Below are positions 25,237 to 37,564 of a stretch of DNA of 64,000 nucleotides, one piece after another. How positions within the stretch are numbered: the first letter of the stretch is position 1; each line of letters begins with the position of its first letter. This DNA comes from Microthyrium microscopicum (lineage: Eukaryota; Ascomycota; Dothideomycetes; Microthyriales; Microthyriaceae), in contig MU004236.1 of assembly GCA_010405405.1 (NCBI GenBank), positions 2,238,070-2,302,069 of the forward strand. The letters run 5' to 3'. The position numbers were made by a program, and so were the translations under genes. The notes under the pieces were generated by a model. The model was not told the DNA's origin and did no database searches. It was given only the letters and a program-made list of their open reading frames with translations.

Positions 25237-27939
25237 GATAGAAGAGAATTAGCATGAAGGTTCATTAGAAGAATTATGGGAGCCTGAGGCAATAGGTGTT
25301 GAAGGAAAAAAAAGGTCGAAGGATGTTGAAGGCGGCATGGGGTTGCGCCTTTTATTAGTATTCAACAGGGAAACATTTCAATTGCCGGTAGGCAGGTGAA
25401 GGTCTTATCAGGTGGTGTCGAGATCAAGTGGTAGTGAGTGGTATGTTGATGTTGATTGATGTTGATGGTGATGGTTGAGCAATAAATGGTAGGCGCAAGG
25501 CTGAAAACAAGGCAAGAACGCTCGATTGGATTCCTAAGGGGAGAAGGCGCGATGTGACCGAAAAGGGAAGGTAGCCCTGGCAAGTCAGAGACCCTGGAGT
25601 TCGGAGCTTCAGTGGATCGAAGTCGGATGGCGCGCCTGCTTAAGTATCCAACGGCCTCGCGCACTTGCTGCACTTAAGGTCAATAAAAACTTGGCACGCT
25701 AATCTCTACGTGGCCTAGCGCTCATCGACTTTTTGCGCCTGCCTGTTCGCTGGGAAATGCCTTGCCTTGTCCATCTTTTCAAAGCAATTCCATACATTCC
25801 CCTCTTTCGTTATCAAATTATCTGATCGTGATAGAATATTTGTCCATCAGTCTCGCTCTCAATCTCTAAATACGCCTTTTAGGGTTGTGCGACACTGTCC
25901 TGTCACGCCATCGTCCGCAAACGTCTGAAGATTAATGTCCACCCTCCCTGTCTTTGCATGTGGGCCCAATGCCCATGGAGCTTGGCCTCGCAAGTAAACC
26001 AGTCAGCCTTCAAGACAGTTTGCAATCAAACCTCCATCTCTTTTCATCCAACTTTAACCACTTCCCAATCGCCAGACATTTCACCAACATACCCGCCCAT
26101 CTCTGTTCATCTTGAATCCTGTCAGATGCCCATGTTGTGTTCTTCCTTGATCCCGCCGGCTTCCCACAAGTAGGGATGACAGCCGGATGTTGACGCCATC
26201 CAGCCAATTAAATCACTCTCAGCACGCGTTCAAGCTTGGAGGTGCCACTTTTTGGAGAGCCACCCGCCACCAGTTTTCAGGCCAGATTGCAACCTTCTTT
26301 CGATTAAATCCTGGAAGATATCGTGAAAGTTGGTATCGTAGCTTTTGCGGAAACAGGCCGCCGCGATCAGGTAATGTTATGATACCATGACTTCGATTTT
26401 ATGTTGTAGATTTTGCTTATCCACTTTTGCGCAAGAGACCCAGACTTAGTGCAGCTTGCCTATAAGGCTGAACCTTGGTACTCAATAGGAACCAAGCCTT
26501 TCAAATTGACTGATAGTAAGATCCACCTTCATCCCGAATACATTATCCAACAAGTCACTTGTGTATGCCTTTCTCATACATCCTCAGCCTCTATAAACGT
26601 TGTCTCAGAATACGCAAGGAACAAAATATTCTGCATCCGTAACAACCGAATCCTTCCACTTGAATCCCAAGAACCACACTCATAATGAAGTGGGGGAATG
26701 AAAACTCAATCGCACTCGGAGCCCTATAATACCCGGTAGAAGTATCTAAACCCATGTATAGATATGTGAGATATGCACCAATGAGTCGATCGAGAGTGGC
26801 TAATCTTGACATGTTTGACATGGGCTTGGCCAATTAACATGTTTCTCGTATTTGATACCTAGCCTTGCTCTCGCATCATCTTCATGATTTGCATAACGTA
26901 CAGCAATACACAGAAGACCAGTTGATTTTTCTTAGGATCTCTTGCGATTGAACTTTGACTAAGTTAGCTGAATTAGGCGACCGTTTCATCGGACATAACT
27001 TATGAGTATGGCTATTATTACTGAAAGGTACCGTGCGGAACATTCCCATCCTGATAGTCGTCCGACATTCGATACATTATGGTCGGGAGTCAGCTAACGA
27101 AAATATCCACTTACAAGGATAATATTCTCAAGGCTCAAGAGTCAGAAAGGATCCATTCTCTGAACACACTGAGCCTACATATCTTCCTTAAATTTTTGAA
27201 GTGGTCAGTCAGCTCAGAGGAATTGAGATGTATTTCTCACTGCTTCCAAATCATGGCCAAATATCGAAAAGCTGAGGCATCAATGAAGCTGAAGATGAAC
27301 ACTTCTTTTAGTGTACCAGGCAGTTTTTAATCCGATGGGTATGGGATTTCTGAAGCGTGGAATTCTCTTTTATACATGTGCTGAGCAAGTAGCGACAAGA
27401 TCCATAGACAGTGCTTCGGTTTGTGATTTATTTGAGTCGTGAACTATCCGTTGCTCAAATTCCAGAATCTTACCCTTAGAGAGGGAGAAGTCATGTTTGA
27501 AAAACAGCACTCGCGAAGTGTCTCATCGAGTCATCACGCGCTGCATGACAAAGCATTAAAATGCAGTGCATCAAATGAATATAACGGTTGAAAGAAGGCA
27601 GCAAGCATAACGAGTCCTTGTCGTAGTTCTAAAGAACCAATTAATTGCAAGATTTGGATTCATCTTTTGAACTAGTAGATACTTGCTGAGTATCATTTTT
27701 TTGAGAGTTGAAGGAAAGTCTACCTAGACGTCAAGGCTTTGAAGATGCAAGCTGCAGGCCAAAATTTGGTGTTGCACTTTCAGCCAATTAAATCGAGGGG
27801 TACCACTTATGTCATCATTTGTCATACACCATTGAAGCCCACACCAACTCCACGAAAACTCCAACACCATCAATTCGTCTCCAGTCCACCATATCCCCTC
27901 TTCCACCACACAACATCTCGTCACCAGACAAACTGAGAG
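25237..27939. other. 2.7-kb intergenic region between divergent MOT1 and RPL16
   Basis: I see no convincing gene; the short open frames lack domains and plausible start contexts. A GTTGAT-type microsatellite lies near 25,444-25,475. The last ~150 bp before 27,940 are CA- and C-rich (ACACC, CCACCA words), typical of the 5' leader of a strongly expressed ribosomal protein gene. Promoters of both flanking genes must be here, but no specific site can be named with confidence. An unspliced or non-coding transcript cannot be excluded. Confidence 0.5.
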
Positions 27940-28887
27940 ATGTCTTCCTTCGAACCGGTCGTACGTTTTGCCTCCTTTTTAAACAACGACACCTTCAGCA
28001 CAACCTGCTCAGATTGCTAACTATCGCTTGGATATAGGTCATCGTTGACGGCAAGGGCCATCTCCTCGGTCGTCTCGCCAGTATCGTCGCGAAGCAGCTC
28101 CTCAATGGACAAAAGGTCGTCGTTGTTCGGTGCGAAGCCTTGAACATCTCTGGAGAGTTCTTCCGCGCGAAGCGTACGTCTACCCCAAGCCAATGGTCGC
28201 ATCTCGCCTCCTCCGCTCCCACTATATTATAATCCACAATCTTGCGAAGGCGATTGGAAACATAGCGGACACACAATGAAGGGGCCAATGCTGACATTTT
28301 TGAACTGTAGTAAAGTACTCGGCTTTCATTCGCAAAGCTACCCGATACAACCCCACCCGTGGTGGTGAGTACTTCTCAATCCGCTGCAAGGCAAAGTCGG
28401 TCTTCATCGTACTCATTTGCTTCGCAAATAGGTCCCTTCCATTTCCGCGCACCTTCAAGAATCTTCTACCGAACTGTCCGTGGTATGATTCCTCACAAGA
28501 CTGCTCGTGGTGCCGCCGCCCTACAACGCCTCAAGGTCTTTGAGGGTATTCCACCACCATACGACAAAAAGAAGCGTGTTGTCGTTCCTCAGGCTCTCCG
28601 TGTCCTCCGTCTCCGCCCTGGTCGAAAATACTGCACTGTTGGTCGTCTTGGTCACGAATTCGGCTGGAAATACCAGGATGTGGTTGCTAGGTATGATATA
28701 TTGCTTTCAGTCATTACTGGAAAGAGAACCGTTGCTAATGATATGCAGACTCGAAGAGCGCCGTAAGGTCAAGAGCGCAGCCTATTACGAACGTAAGAAG
28801 GTTGCCCGCAAACAATTGGCGGAGGCACAGAAGAAGGTCAAGCTGGACAAGAACACTCAACAGACATTGACTGCTTCGGGTTATTAG
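27940..28887 (+). CDS. rpl16: 60S ribosomal protein L16 (uL13)
   Basis: Five exons: 27,940-27,960, 28,038-28,173, 28,311-28,364, 28,432-28,690 and 28,749-28,887, giving 202 residues. The 21-base first exon (MSSFEPV) and the clustered early introns are typical of fungal ribosomal protein genes. Conserved blocks include [58 protein letters not shown] and [17 protein letters not shown], all diagnostic of eukaryotic L13a/L16. This protein sits near the exit tunnel of the large subunit. All four introns have GT-AG ends and the frame is continuous through each (phases 0, 1, 1, 2). The 137-nt second intron is the longest. The C-terminus is Lys-rich, as in orthologues. Confidence 0.97.
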
Positions 28888-29445
28888 AGGAATTAAAAGT
28901 CGGGGAGTTGCAGCGGTCTCTCAGATGAGCTTTCTATATCATGGGCATTCCGGTGTTATTGTAAGCGTAGTGGTCGATACAGCCATGGCTTACCGGTGAA
29001 TTCACAATTGCAAAAAATTAGCATTGAACCTACTGCTTGGTCTGGTGACTTTGATACAACCGACCTACCCACAGCTTGACAAATCACAATTGACTGTTCT
29101 TGGCCTTGCGTATTGTGCATGAACTCGGTCGGATAGAAGGAACATTTATTGAAAATCTCCAAACTATCCCAGAGACGGCTAGATCCTTGTCGCAATGGAG
29201 GAGGCGTTTAAGCTTGCATATAAACTCTCAACACCACCGACATCTGAGCTGAGTAAAGAAAGCAAGCCTAGTTACACCAAAATATTCTAGCCCCTCTAGC
29301 TTAGTAGAATTATTCTCCTTTCCTCATAAATATTTGGATCATCTCGATCAGTTCTAAGAACCAATCTTGTTTCAACCTTATTCACATTGTCCTCTCTATC
29401 CCTCTTCTTTGCCCATCGCGACTTATTTCCGACGTCATCCTAATA
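28888..29445. other. Intergenic region downstream of RPL16
   Basis: It holds the 3' flank of RPL16 and the promoter and leader of the acyl-CoA synthetase gene. No open frame with coding character and no RNA gene is recognised. The last 100 bp are pyrimidine-rich, as is common just upstream of fungal start codons. Confidence 0.5.
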
Positions 29446-31428
29446 ATGTCTTCCGCCTTTGGGAGACTCTCGAAGCTTCTCAACCACTTTGCTCCCTCGT
29501 CGTCCTCGCCGACTGTATCAGATCTCTCGTACCCCTTTACAGAATGCAATCATCACCACAACTTCCACACTCTCTCGCCAACATATTTCTTACCACGTGC
29601 TGCTGCCATTGAGCCGGAAGTACGCTTCCTCACCCAAACAAGCAGTTTTGAAATCTGGGATAAACGCTTTTCGGAGATTTGAAACTAACAGGTGCATAGG
29701 GTCAAGCAATTTACCATGTTACTGCCAATAATCAAATCTTGCGACGGACGTATGGCGATTTTGCTGATCGAGCGCGCGGATTCGCGTACTACCTTGTAAA
29801 GCATGGTTATAAAAGAGTTGGCATTTTAGCACCGAATACACCTGCATTTCTGGAAGCGCTGTTTGGCATTGGTGCGGCGGGCTCTGTAAATATAGGTATG
29901 ATCAGATGTGGATCCAAGTCACAGCGTCTAATTTGTTACGGCAGCTATCAACTATCGTTTGAAACCGGAGGACATATCATACATCTTCCAGCATTCAGAA
30001 GCGGACGCTATATTAGTGGATGCCGAGTTCGTACATTTACTGGATGGATTCCGTAAAGAAAAGCCAAATGTGCATATCATTATAGACACAGACACAGACG
30101 CAACAGATGCACAGGCTGGAGACTTTGATCGCGCAGTGATAGAAGGCTTGAAACACGATCAGCAGATGGGCAACGAAGGCTGGGATGGGCTGAAAGTGCA
30201 AGCGGAGGATGAGGACGGAACTATCTCGCTGGCTTACACCAGTGGTACCACGGCAAAGCCAAAAGGAGTGGAATACACTCACAGAGGAGCCTACCTTGCA
30301 GCGCTTGCGAACGTGATCGAGTCAGGCTTGAATATAGAAGCGAATGGCGAGAGAGCTAAGTATTTATGGACATTACCAATGTTCCACGTATGTATCATGA
30401 TTGATCTCTCGCTTCTCTGCTAACTGAATCTAGGCAAATGGTTGGACATTTCCTTGGAGTATTACTAGCGTTCGGGGCATCCATTACTGCCTTCGCAAAA
30501 TCGACTATCCCGAAATCTGGCGCCTCCTAAAGACCGAAGGCATCACTCATTTCAACGGCGCACCAACAGTCAACACCCTTCTTTGCGCAGATAAGAATGC
30601 CGAGAAACTTTCGAAACCTGTACGCGTGACTGTTGCAGCATCACCTCCAACCGCCCACCTATTCCGGACCATGATGGGCTTCAACCTACACCCAGTGCAC
30701 GTCTACGGTTTGACAGAGACGTATGGCCCCATCACTAAATGTTATTTCAAAGGGTCATGGCTCGAGATTGACGACGATGAAAAGTTTGAGCGCATGGCCA
30801 GACAGGGTCACGGATTTATTACTTCTCAAGCCGTTCGCGTAATCAAGACTGATCTTCCGGAAGGAGAATTGATGGACGTGCAAAAAGATGGCAAGGAGAT
30901 TGGCGAGATTGTGTTTACGGGTAATATATGTGCTCGCGGATACTACCGCGATCCTGAAGCAACGAGGAAGCTTTGGGCTGGAGGCGTCAATCATTCTGGC
31001 GATCTAGCGGTGTGGTATCCCAGTGGAGAGATCAAGATATTGGATCGAGCGAAGGATATAATCATCAGCGGCAAGCACTTCAATTCGTTACAAGTTTATC
31101 TGACTAACTTGCATTAGGTGGTGAGAACATATCGTCTGTGGCGCTCGAGTCCATGCTGGCGACGCACCCGGACGTTCTTGAGGTCGCAGTAGTTGCCATC
31201 CAGGATGAAAAATGGGGCGAATGTCCAAAAGCGTTCATCACCGTCAAAGACAGCAAGCAACTTTCGGGCGCCGATGTGATTGAGTGGGCCAAGCATAGGA
31301 GCACTATTTCGAGATACATGGTGCCTAAGGAAGTGGAGATTGTCGATGAGTTGCCAAAGACAAGCACAGGCAAACTAAGAAAGAATGTGTTGAGAGAATG
31401 GGCTAAAGGTGGCAAGCGAGACCAGTGA
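29446..31428 (+). CDS. AMP-binding acyl-CoA synthetase
   Basis: Five exons: 29,446-29,619, 29,700-29,895, 29,945-30,387, 30,434-31,070 and 31,118-31,428, giving 586 residues. The enzyme class activates a carboxylic acid as acyl-adenylate and then thioesterifies it to CoA. The P-loop YTSGTTAKPKG (from about Tyr221), the YGLTETYGP adenine motif, the GDLAVWYPSGEIKILDRAKD hinge and Lys569 in KTSTGKLRKN are all present. The last lies in the C-terminal lid and is the adenylation lysine. The sequence resembles the fungal and plant AAE-type medium/short-chain ligases; the acid is unknown. The basic, amphipathic start (MSSAFGRLSKLLNHF) could target mitochondria. No SKL-type peroxisomal signal ends the protein (KRDQ). 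The fourth intron (31,071-31,117) uses a GC donor, GCAAGC, required to give the conserved ISGGENIS junction. Confidence 0.93.
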
Positions 31429-32210
31429 GATTTCTGAGAGTCATGGATAATAGCAAATGCAATGCTGTAATACGCATGTTATTTGTTGCCAACAGTCCCC
31501 AACACGACCTTGAAGGAGACTTTGCTAAATGAGACCCTTAATCTGCGTGTTGCTCTTCTCTTTCCTGATTTCTTCCTTTGCGTCGACCGATATCCATGAC
31601 TGATCTGACATAGTGAATATTCGCGCCAACGATATCTACGCGCTAAATCTGAGCCTGCTTCACATATCATAAATCTAGGAATAGACAAACTCAAGGAACC
31701 GGAGCTATCTAGGCGCCATATCTCTAGAGGCAACCACTATATGGGACTTCAAAATACAGAGTCAGAAATAGCAAGTCCAACACCCAGCGACACCCCCTTA
31801 TAGCAGTCCCACGTCTAATCAAGGTCTCATATAGCAGCACCCGGCGGCCGTTCTCGTCGCTATATCCATAATTCAGAGACGTGAGCTCATGCTGCCAAAA
31901 ACAACCGTTTCTTGCCTCAGTTTTTGAGTCTCAAGAATTCTCACTCAAGGATTGGTAACTTGCATATGACAAGTGACCAGACTACTCTCTTTTGGCCTTC
32001 GAGTGTATTTAGGGATTTGAGTCCGCATTCTGACAACTTCTTCATCATCGTTTCGTGGGATACTTATCTTAAAAGACTCTCTCTTCTAAGGCACGAATCT
32101 TCTTGATATCAAGAATAGACGTTATCTCAAGCTAAAAGCTCGAAGCTAGAGTCAGCACGATCGTAAATCTCGCCCTACTACGACACGCTTAGTGAGCTAA
32201 TCTACGCCAG
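31429..32210. other. Intergenic region, nothing recognised
   Basis: About 780 bp with only short, featureless open frames. No RNA gene, repeat or transposon signature was found. It should include the terminator of the acyl-CoA synthetase gene and the promoter of the next gene. Confidence 0.45.
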
Positions 32211-32792
32211 ATGTCAAGCGACATCGACGATCATTCTATCAACTCTTGGGTTCTTGGCCCAAAGTGTCTTGACCCAGACCCGACTCTCATGGACGACATT
32301 CAATACGATGCCGACGTATCCGCCAACACTTCCGACGACGACGATCACAACGGTGACAGCAAACAATTCCACCAATTCGGCGCCAGTGTGCGCAAAACCC
32401 TCGAAGCCAAACTCGACATCTGTGCGCACCAGATGAACGTTTCCAGCGACGAGATGGACTCGTGGAAGGAGAAAGTTGAACAAGAAGATGCTCGTTTTGA
32501 GCAGCTCATTGCCGAAGCGCAAGAGGTCCAAGAGATGTGCACTGAGCTCAACCGTGCCGTAGTGAAATGTGATTTGGCGGAAGCCAGTTGTCGGGTTGCG
32601 TTCGGCAGATGGAAGGAGGCGATTGAGAAATTTCAAATGTGGGAACGCTTCTATGAAACCATTTGGAGCTTGCTGCGGAAGGTTGATGGTTTGATGGCCA
32701 GTGTTGATATTGTCATGGCCGATATTGATTGCGAGTTGATGGACCTGGACGAAGAACCTGCGGCTTCGAGCACTGACAGCTGTTCTGCTTGA
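32211..32792 (+). CDS. Hypothetical acidic, partly coiled-coil protein
   Basis: An intronless frame of 193 residues starts at ATG 32,211. The first ~60 residues are Asp/Ser-rich and likely disordered (SDDDDHNGDS). The middle, about residues 70-165, is rich in Glu, Lys, Gln and Leu with heptad-like spacing, for example DSWKEKVEQEDARFEQLIAE, and is probably helical or coiled coil. The C-terminus is again acidic. I do not recognise the family. An antisense frame of 248 codons (32,960-32,214) overlaps it completely but has a less protein-like composition, so I prefer the plus strand. Function unknown. Confidence 0.55.
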   Translation: MSSDIDDHSINSWVLGPKCLDPDPTLMDDIQYDADVSANTSDDDDHNGDSKQFHQFGASVRKTLEAKLDICAHQMNVSSDEMDSWKEKVEQEDARFEQLIAEAQEVQEMCTELNRAVVKCDLAEASCRVAFGRWKEAIEKFQMWERFYETIWSLLRKVDGLMASVDIVMADIDCELMDLDEEPAASSTDSCSA

Positions 32793-33530
32793 ATGATCTT
32801 TGTCTCTCTGGGGTGTGGAAGCTGCTGTGGTGGCTTCGTGACTTCTAGAATAAAGGCAGCTCGAAGCCACTGACCTATTCTTCTGACAATGATCCGTGAC
32901 TCTTGAAGCACGATACGTTAGGAAGACTCCGTTAGAATCAGAAGCCATCAGACAGTTCAATATATCCGGCTCATTGACTAATTTCTTACATTATGAATGT
33001 TGAGTACCGTGATTTTGAAAGATGTGACAAAGGCTATCATCACTTCTGGTGACCATCAAAGAACATACCTACTGCAAATAGGTCACTGAATAGAAGGGTG
33101 TACCAGACTGAAGAGATCACAACAGTTTTTGATATTTGGTAGCACGTTGGTCACATTGTCTTCATACGTCGTTCCCATGGCATTCGTAAAGACGGGAGAT
33201 AACTCAACTTTGTTGCTGCTTCAAATACATCAGATACCTTCGAGCTTCCCATAATAGTCCAGAGATCCCACAGCATGATACCATATGTGAGGATGATGTC
33301 CACCCACAATATTCAGATCAGTTGATTGGTACCTTTCACTCAATATAAAGCTACCAACGTTAGTCTCCACAAACTTCTAACATTATCCGAAGACATAGAC
33401 TCCCTTAGGCTTCATATTTCATTGTTGGTGTTTATATAACCATTCCTACCATTCCTACTGAGCTCTCCGAATCCCATCTTGCTCCCGAAATTGACCTCGC
33501 TCGTTTTTTCAAGCTCGACCCGGGAGCTAT
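32793..33530. other. Intergenic region, nothing recognised
   Basis: About 740 bp without a plausible gene, RNA or repeat. It includes the 3' flank of the acidic-protein gene and the presumed promoter of the gene that follows. Confidence 0.45.
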
Positions 33531-34942
33531 ATGATCTCCCACGACCCAGCCATGTCTCTTGCTTCTTCAGTAAGTATGACTCTAGCAGCTAGTCATTTGT
33601 CCAACACTCCGGCGGTTCCCTAATTCGCGCTTTAGGCACCGACGAAAACTCACTGCAAGCATATCGGAGGAATAGGCTCCGTTTGTGCCGAAGTAGGCCA
33701 CTGTGACAAACTTTGTGCTTGTCTTAGCTACCGGAGAGCTTCACTTTACTCAATCTTTAGCCTAAAAGTCACCCCAGGAAGACTCCAGCGCGTAGAAAGG
33801 TTGGGGGCTTCACTAGAATCGTCGATCTCAGCCATACTAATGTTTGATAGATGTCATTCTCCAGCTCCAGCTATCACCCGCCACCATTGAACGACTATGA
33901 ACAGCCAAATCTACCACAAGACCGGCATGACTGGGGACCGTCCACCCCACCTCAAGCACGGCGCTCACCTGTTTCTCGGTCCTTCGAAACTGGACCATCT
34001 TCTCGATATGCCGAAGCTGGGCCATCAAGGGACCCATATTACGTTGAACCTGGACCGTCAAGCCACTTTCCACATCATGACGCTGGCCCATACAACCGGC
34101 CAGACTACACTGAGGCAGGCCCGTCCAATTACATCCAGCATGCTGAAGCTGGCCCGTCTAATCGCGAAGGACATGAAAACAACAGCTCCCAGAACGATAC
34201 CTGGACAAACCCCAACCGTCCATGGGACCCTCCAACAACCAATCCAGTAGAGCATTTAGCAGAAGCCTTCCGAAGCAACGTCTGGGTCGACCCATCTTAC
34301 TACCATTCACACGACGACAACATCACCTTTGAAGAACTTGCCGAACGCGGCCCAGCGAACTTCATGATCCGCAACTTCGTCCCTTACACCGACCCCTCCC
34401 AAATTGCCGAAAATTTCGAGCAAACCTTCTACAATCTGCAAGACCACAACGCAAATGTGGCAGAATTCGTCGCCCAATACGCCGCTGAACACAACCTTCC
34501 AGTCCCAGAAGCACCAGATGGCGCGGCTGGAGTGCCAAATATGGACGGCATCGACGACATCGCGGATTGGTACCGCGAACTCCCACAGGGGCCTGCTCCC
34601 TCCCCTGCTCAGCAGTCTCCTGGTGATACTGCTCCTGTGAGAAGCCGCCGCGCTGCCCTCACCACCCAGGCAGCCACGATGAGCGCCCTGGCGCACATTG
34701 AGAATGGCGCACTACATGTTGCCGGAAACGCCAACATCATCTACAGATTGGCGGGTAACGTGCGTCGCTGGGCCCGGACTGCTCAGCTGAGCGGTTTCCG
34801 GGGGGAACCTATGCGCGCGTTCCTTCGATCTGTAGGGGTGTTGGCGGAGTTTGTGGAGGAGTTTCGGACCATGGAAAGGGGAATGGAAGATGCGGTGTTG
34901 GACCTGGGAGAGCTGGCGATCAGCCCGTTATTTGAAGAGTAA
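33531..34942 (+). CDS. Hypothetical protein with EAGPS-like repeats; N-terminal exons tentative
   Basis: The firm part is the 363-codon frame 33,851-34,942. Its first ~110 residues carry a degenerate repeat around (E/D)AGPSxY or EPGPSSxF (seven or so copies), rich in Pro, Ser, Tyr and His. The remaining part is probably helical (for example NFEQTFYNLQDHNANVAEFVAQ and LRSVGVLAEFVEEFRTMERG). Two upstream exons, 33,531-33,569 and 33,636-33,791, can be joined in frame through introns of 66 nt (GTAAGT donor) and 59 nt (GTAGAA donor, ACTAAT branch-like word, TAG at 33,850), giving 428 residues. They would add a Cys-rich segment, CKHIGGIGSVCAEVGHCDKL. The alternative is a start at the ATG 33,851, which lies immediately after that acceptor. 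No family is recognised. Confidence 0.55.
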
Positions 34943-35655
34943 GTGCAACTGATGAATGCATGTGAAACGTGAAGTGCGAAGGCGTGATGACTGGCGTGCG
35001 ACTGGTTTGTATAGTAGTTAGGTTTGTTTCCTAGGGAACCTGGAAAGTATGGAGGGGTTGGATACCCATGGATGCTCATTACTACTTTTTTTCCTTCTTC
35101 GTGAACATCATAGTCTATGCATGCAGACATCAGACTTGATGGTGGTTATCGTACTTGATGGGAGCATGAACGAAATCTAGTCCCATGATGATTGTGTTAA
35201 AAAGCTGTAGATTTATCGATAAGAGAGCAAGCGAAGGAGCTTGAGATAGTAGTTTGTGATACTGAGGCAAGATTCATCAATAATTGGCTGCATCTTGACT
35301 GATATACGAGGTTTTGTCGTGGTGGAGAGTATGATACAGCGTCTTGACTTATAAAGCTTCCCAGGTACACTGTTCCAGGCAAGATAGAACAATATCAAGA
35401 GCCGGGGGAACAATAGCAAGGTAGTTCCTCTGACAAGAACAAAGCATTATCGTTTCACCCTCGAAAGGGGATGTGAAATCTTCTTTGTTCTCGTACTCGT
35501 CCCAACTTCGCACCCTAGGGCAGTTGTCAATAATGGCGACATCGAAGTTGATACCGTCGACCGTCTCAGCTCTTCATCCCCACACTCCTATATGCAGCTG
35601 GACTGACGATCAAAAATTAGTCTCGCGGTGCACGCGACCATGAAACCGTTCTTGA
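34943..35655. other. Convergent intergenic region
   Basis: About 710 bp between the stop codons of two converging genes. No gene, RNA or repeat was recognised. It should contain both 3' untranslated regions. Confidence 0.45.
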
Positions 35656-36289
35656 TCAGCGTCCCATCCAAACTCCATCCCCTCTCCCAAACGAACCCAA
35701 ACCTCCCAACCTCGCCGTCACCACCGTTCCAATACCACCGGCATCCGCCCTCGGCCGCTTCGGTACCTTCCCCTGCGCCTTGACCCCCTCCACAATCCTT
35801 TCCAGATTCGTCTCGACCACCACACCACCCACTACCATCTCCGCGAGCGTCGCATGCAGCGTCTCAAAGTTGAAAATGAGATCAAACTCACACACGTCCG
35901 CAAACATGCGATCCAGCGCCTCCACAAACACCTGTATCAGATCTAGCAGCGCCAACGGACTCTCTGTGGAGGTGGATATGACGATGAAGTAGAGCGTCGC
36001 ATAGTGGCGGTATGTCACGAGAGACGGTGTGTCATTGTGTGTGGCGTTGGAATTGGAGGTAGAGGAGGGCGCGAGGATGGGTGGGAGAGGGAGAAAGTTG
36101 CAGGCTGAACGGGGGCGGTTGGAGACGAGGGTGAAGATTTCGGATATGAGGCGTTGTTGGACAGATGTATCCTATGCGCTGTTAGCGGGTGTAGTGGTGG
36201 ATATGGGGCATGGGACGGACTAATTGGGTGTAGAACTTTGTAAGGCGGAGTTGGCCTGCATTGTTGAAGACTAGAACGGCGTTGATCAT
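35656..36289 (-). CDS. aps3: AP-3 adaptor complex sigma subunit
   Basis: Two exons, 36,289-36,221 and 36,171-35,656, give 194 residues. The start MINAVLVFNNAGQLRLTKFYTQ is the canonical sigma-adaptin beginning. YRHYATLYFIVISTSTESPL, ALLDLIQVFVEALD and FNFETLHATLAEMVVGG match AP-3 sigma rather than AP-1 or AP-2. The protein is the small subunit of the AP-3 coat, which sorts cargo from Golgi or endosome to the vacuole. The 49-nt intron has an unusual donor (A|GTCCGT) and ends CATAG; phase 0 joins TQL to DTSVQQRLISEIF. A short low-complexity insert (PSSTSNSNATHND) sits in the loop before SLVTYRHY, as in other filamentous fungi. It is divergent from frataxin, with 235 bp between start codons. Confidence 0.94.
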
Positions 36290-36524
36290 GGTGTGGAGAG
36301 TGATGGTAAGTTGGGAAGTTTGTATGGATGTCGGGACTTTTTGGCGATGAAGTTGGAGATTTGGCGGGGATGGATCTCGTGGAGCTTTAGGGTCTGAGCT
36401 TCTTTGATTCAATCAAGCTGTCGGTACCAAACTCCATCGTCATCATTGTCCGTTAGAATCACGAGATACTATTATCAGCTCCTCGAATACACTCACAGTC
36501 CGTCGCTTGAATACAATTGCCATC

Positions 36525-37232
36525 ATGTCGCTCCGTCCAGCTGGTAGATTGCTTCAGCGAGCTTCGAAGCTCACAGGACGCCAATCGATGCCTATCGCAA
36601 ACATACACCGCATACAACCACAAACCTTCCTCGCAGCAACAAGCCCACGAGCTTTCCATGTCTCGATAAGAGCGCGCGGGCTCATGCCAGATTCCGAAAA
36701 CCCTCCAGTCCGCGAAGCAGAGCCTCACGAGCCAGTTCCTGAAGCTCCAAGTGAGATTACGCTAGAAGAATACCACCGTGCTGCAGACGATTATCTAGAG
36801 GCACTGAGAGCGCAACTAGAGGCCAATCAGGAGAAGCAACATGATTTAGATTTCGACTTTAGTGTGAGTGTGCTTTGGAACGATAGCTGGTCGATTGCAA
36901 AGCTAGAGACTAACGATCTTGACTAGGACGGCCTCTTATCGATCGAAACGAAAAAAGGCAACTATGTCATCAACAAGCAACCACCCAACAAGCAGGTCTG
37001 GCTTTCTTCGCCTATAAGTGGACCAAAGCGATTCGATTGGGTTGTTAGTGGAGAGCAAATTCACGAGAAGGGTGGCGCTGGTACTGGAGATTGGGTATAT
37101 CTGAGAGACGGTACGAGCTTGACTACATTGCTGAAAGACGAACTGGACGTTACGGTTGAGGTGCATGAACTGGGCGAAGAAGAGATATCAGCAGGAGATG
37201 TTCATAATCGCAGCGGTGAACCAACTGCTTGA
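36525..37232 (+). CDS. yfh1: Frataxin (mitochondrial iron chaperone for Fe-S assembly)
   Basis: Two exons, 36,525-36,863 and 36,927-37,232, give 214 residues. The Arg/Ser-rich, acid-free start ([20 protein letters not shown]) is a mitochondrial targeting sequence. The acidic helix [22 protein letters not shown] is followed across the 63-nt intron by the beta-sheet [20 protein letters not shown], then [17 protein letters not shown] and [20 protein letters not shown]. These are the frataxin signature blocks. The protein stimulates cysteine desulfurase on the Isu scaffold. The next in-frame codon upstream of ATG 36,525 that could start is TTG, so 36,525 is chosen. The intron has a GTGAGT donor and TAG acceptor; reading through it gives an early stop. 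Confidence 0.95.
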
Positions 37233-37564
37233 GCACAAATGGAGTGATTATGGGTCAAAGAGTTTGACATTCTGTCATGTAGGATGGTGCGAACTGTACA
37301 GCACAGATCTATAGTATCTTGAATTTAGCTTTGTACAATGTCTTTCGACATGCGTCATTTAGTTCTGTAAAGCGTCCAGTCCTTGGACTCAGCTGCCTGA
37401 TTCTCTCCATCTTATCTGCAGACGACCGCTTGGTCGCCTTTGATGCTAGTGATCGACGTGAGTGTTCTTCTTGCGCGGGTGTGGCTAATCCTTGGCCACA
37501 TGGAGTGTAGTGTATTGTCTCACTCTTCTTGAGACTTTTCTTCCTCTCGAATGTTACCCATAAT

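Noticed and set aside
25362-25673. 103-codon minus-strand frame upstream of MOT1
   Set aside because: Contains the microsatellite-derived TITININQHQH stretch; the real MOT1 start is fixed by the spliced exons at 25,236.
32214-32960. 248-codon minus-strand frame opposite the acidic-protein gene
   Set aside because: It fully overlaps the plus-strand frame and its composition is that expected of an antisense shadow of an acidic coding sequence; not certain.
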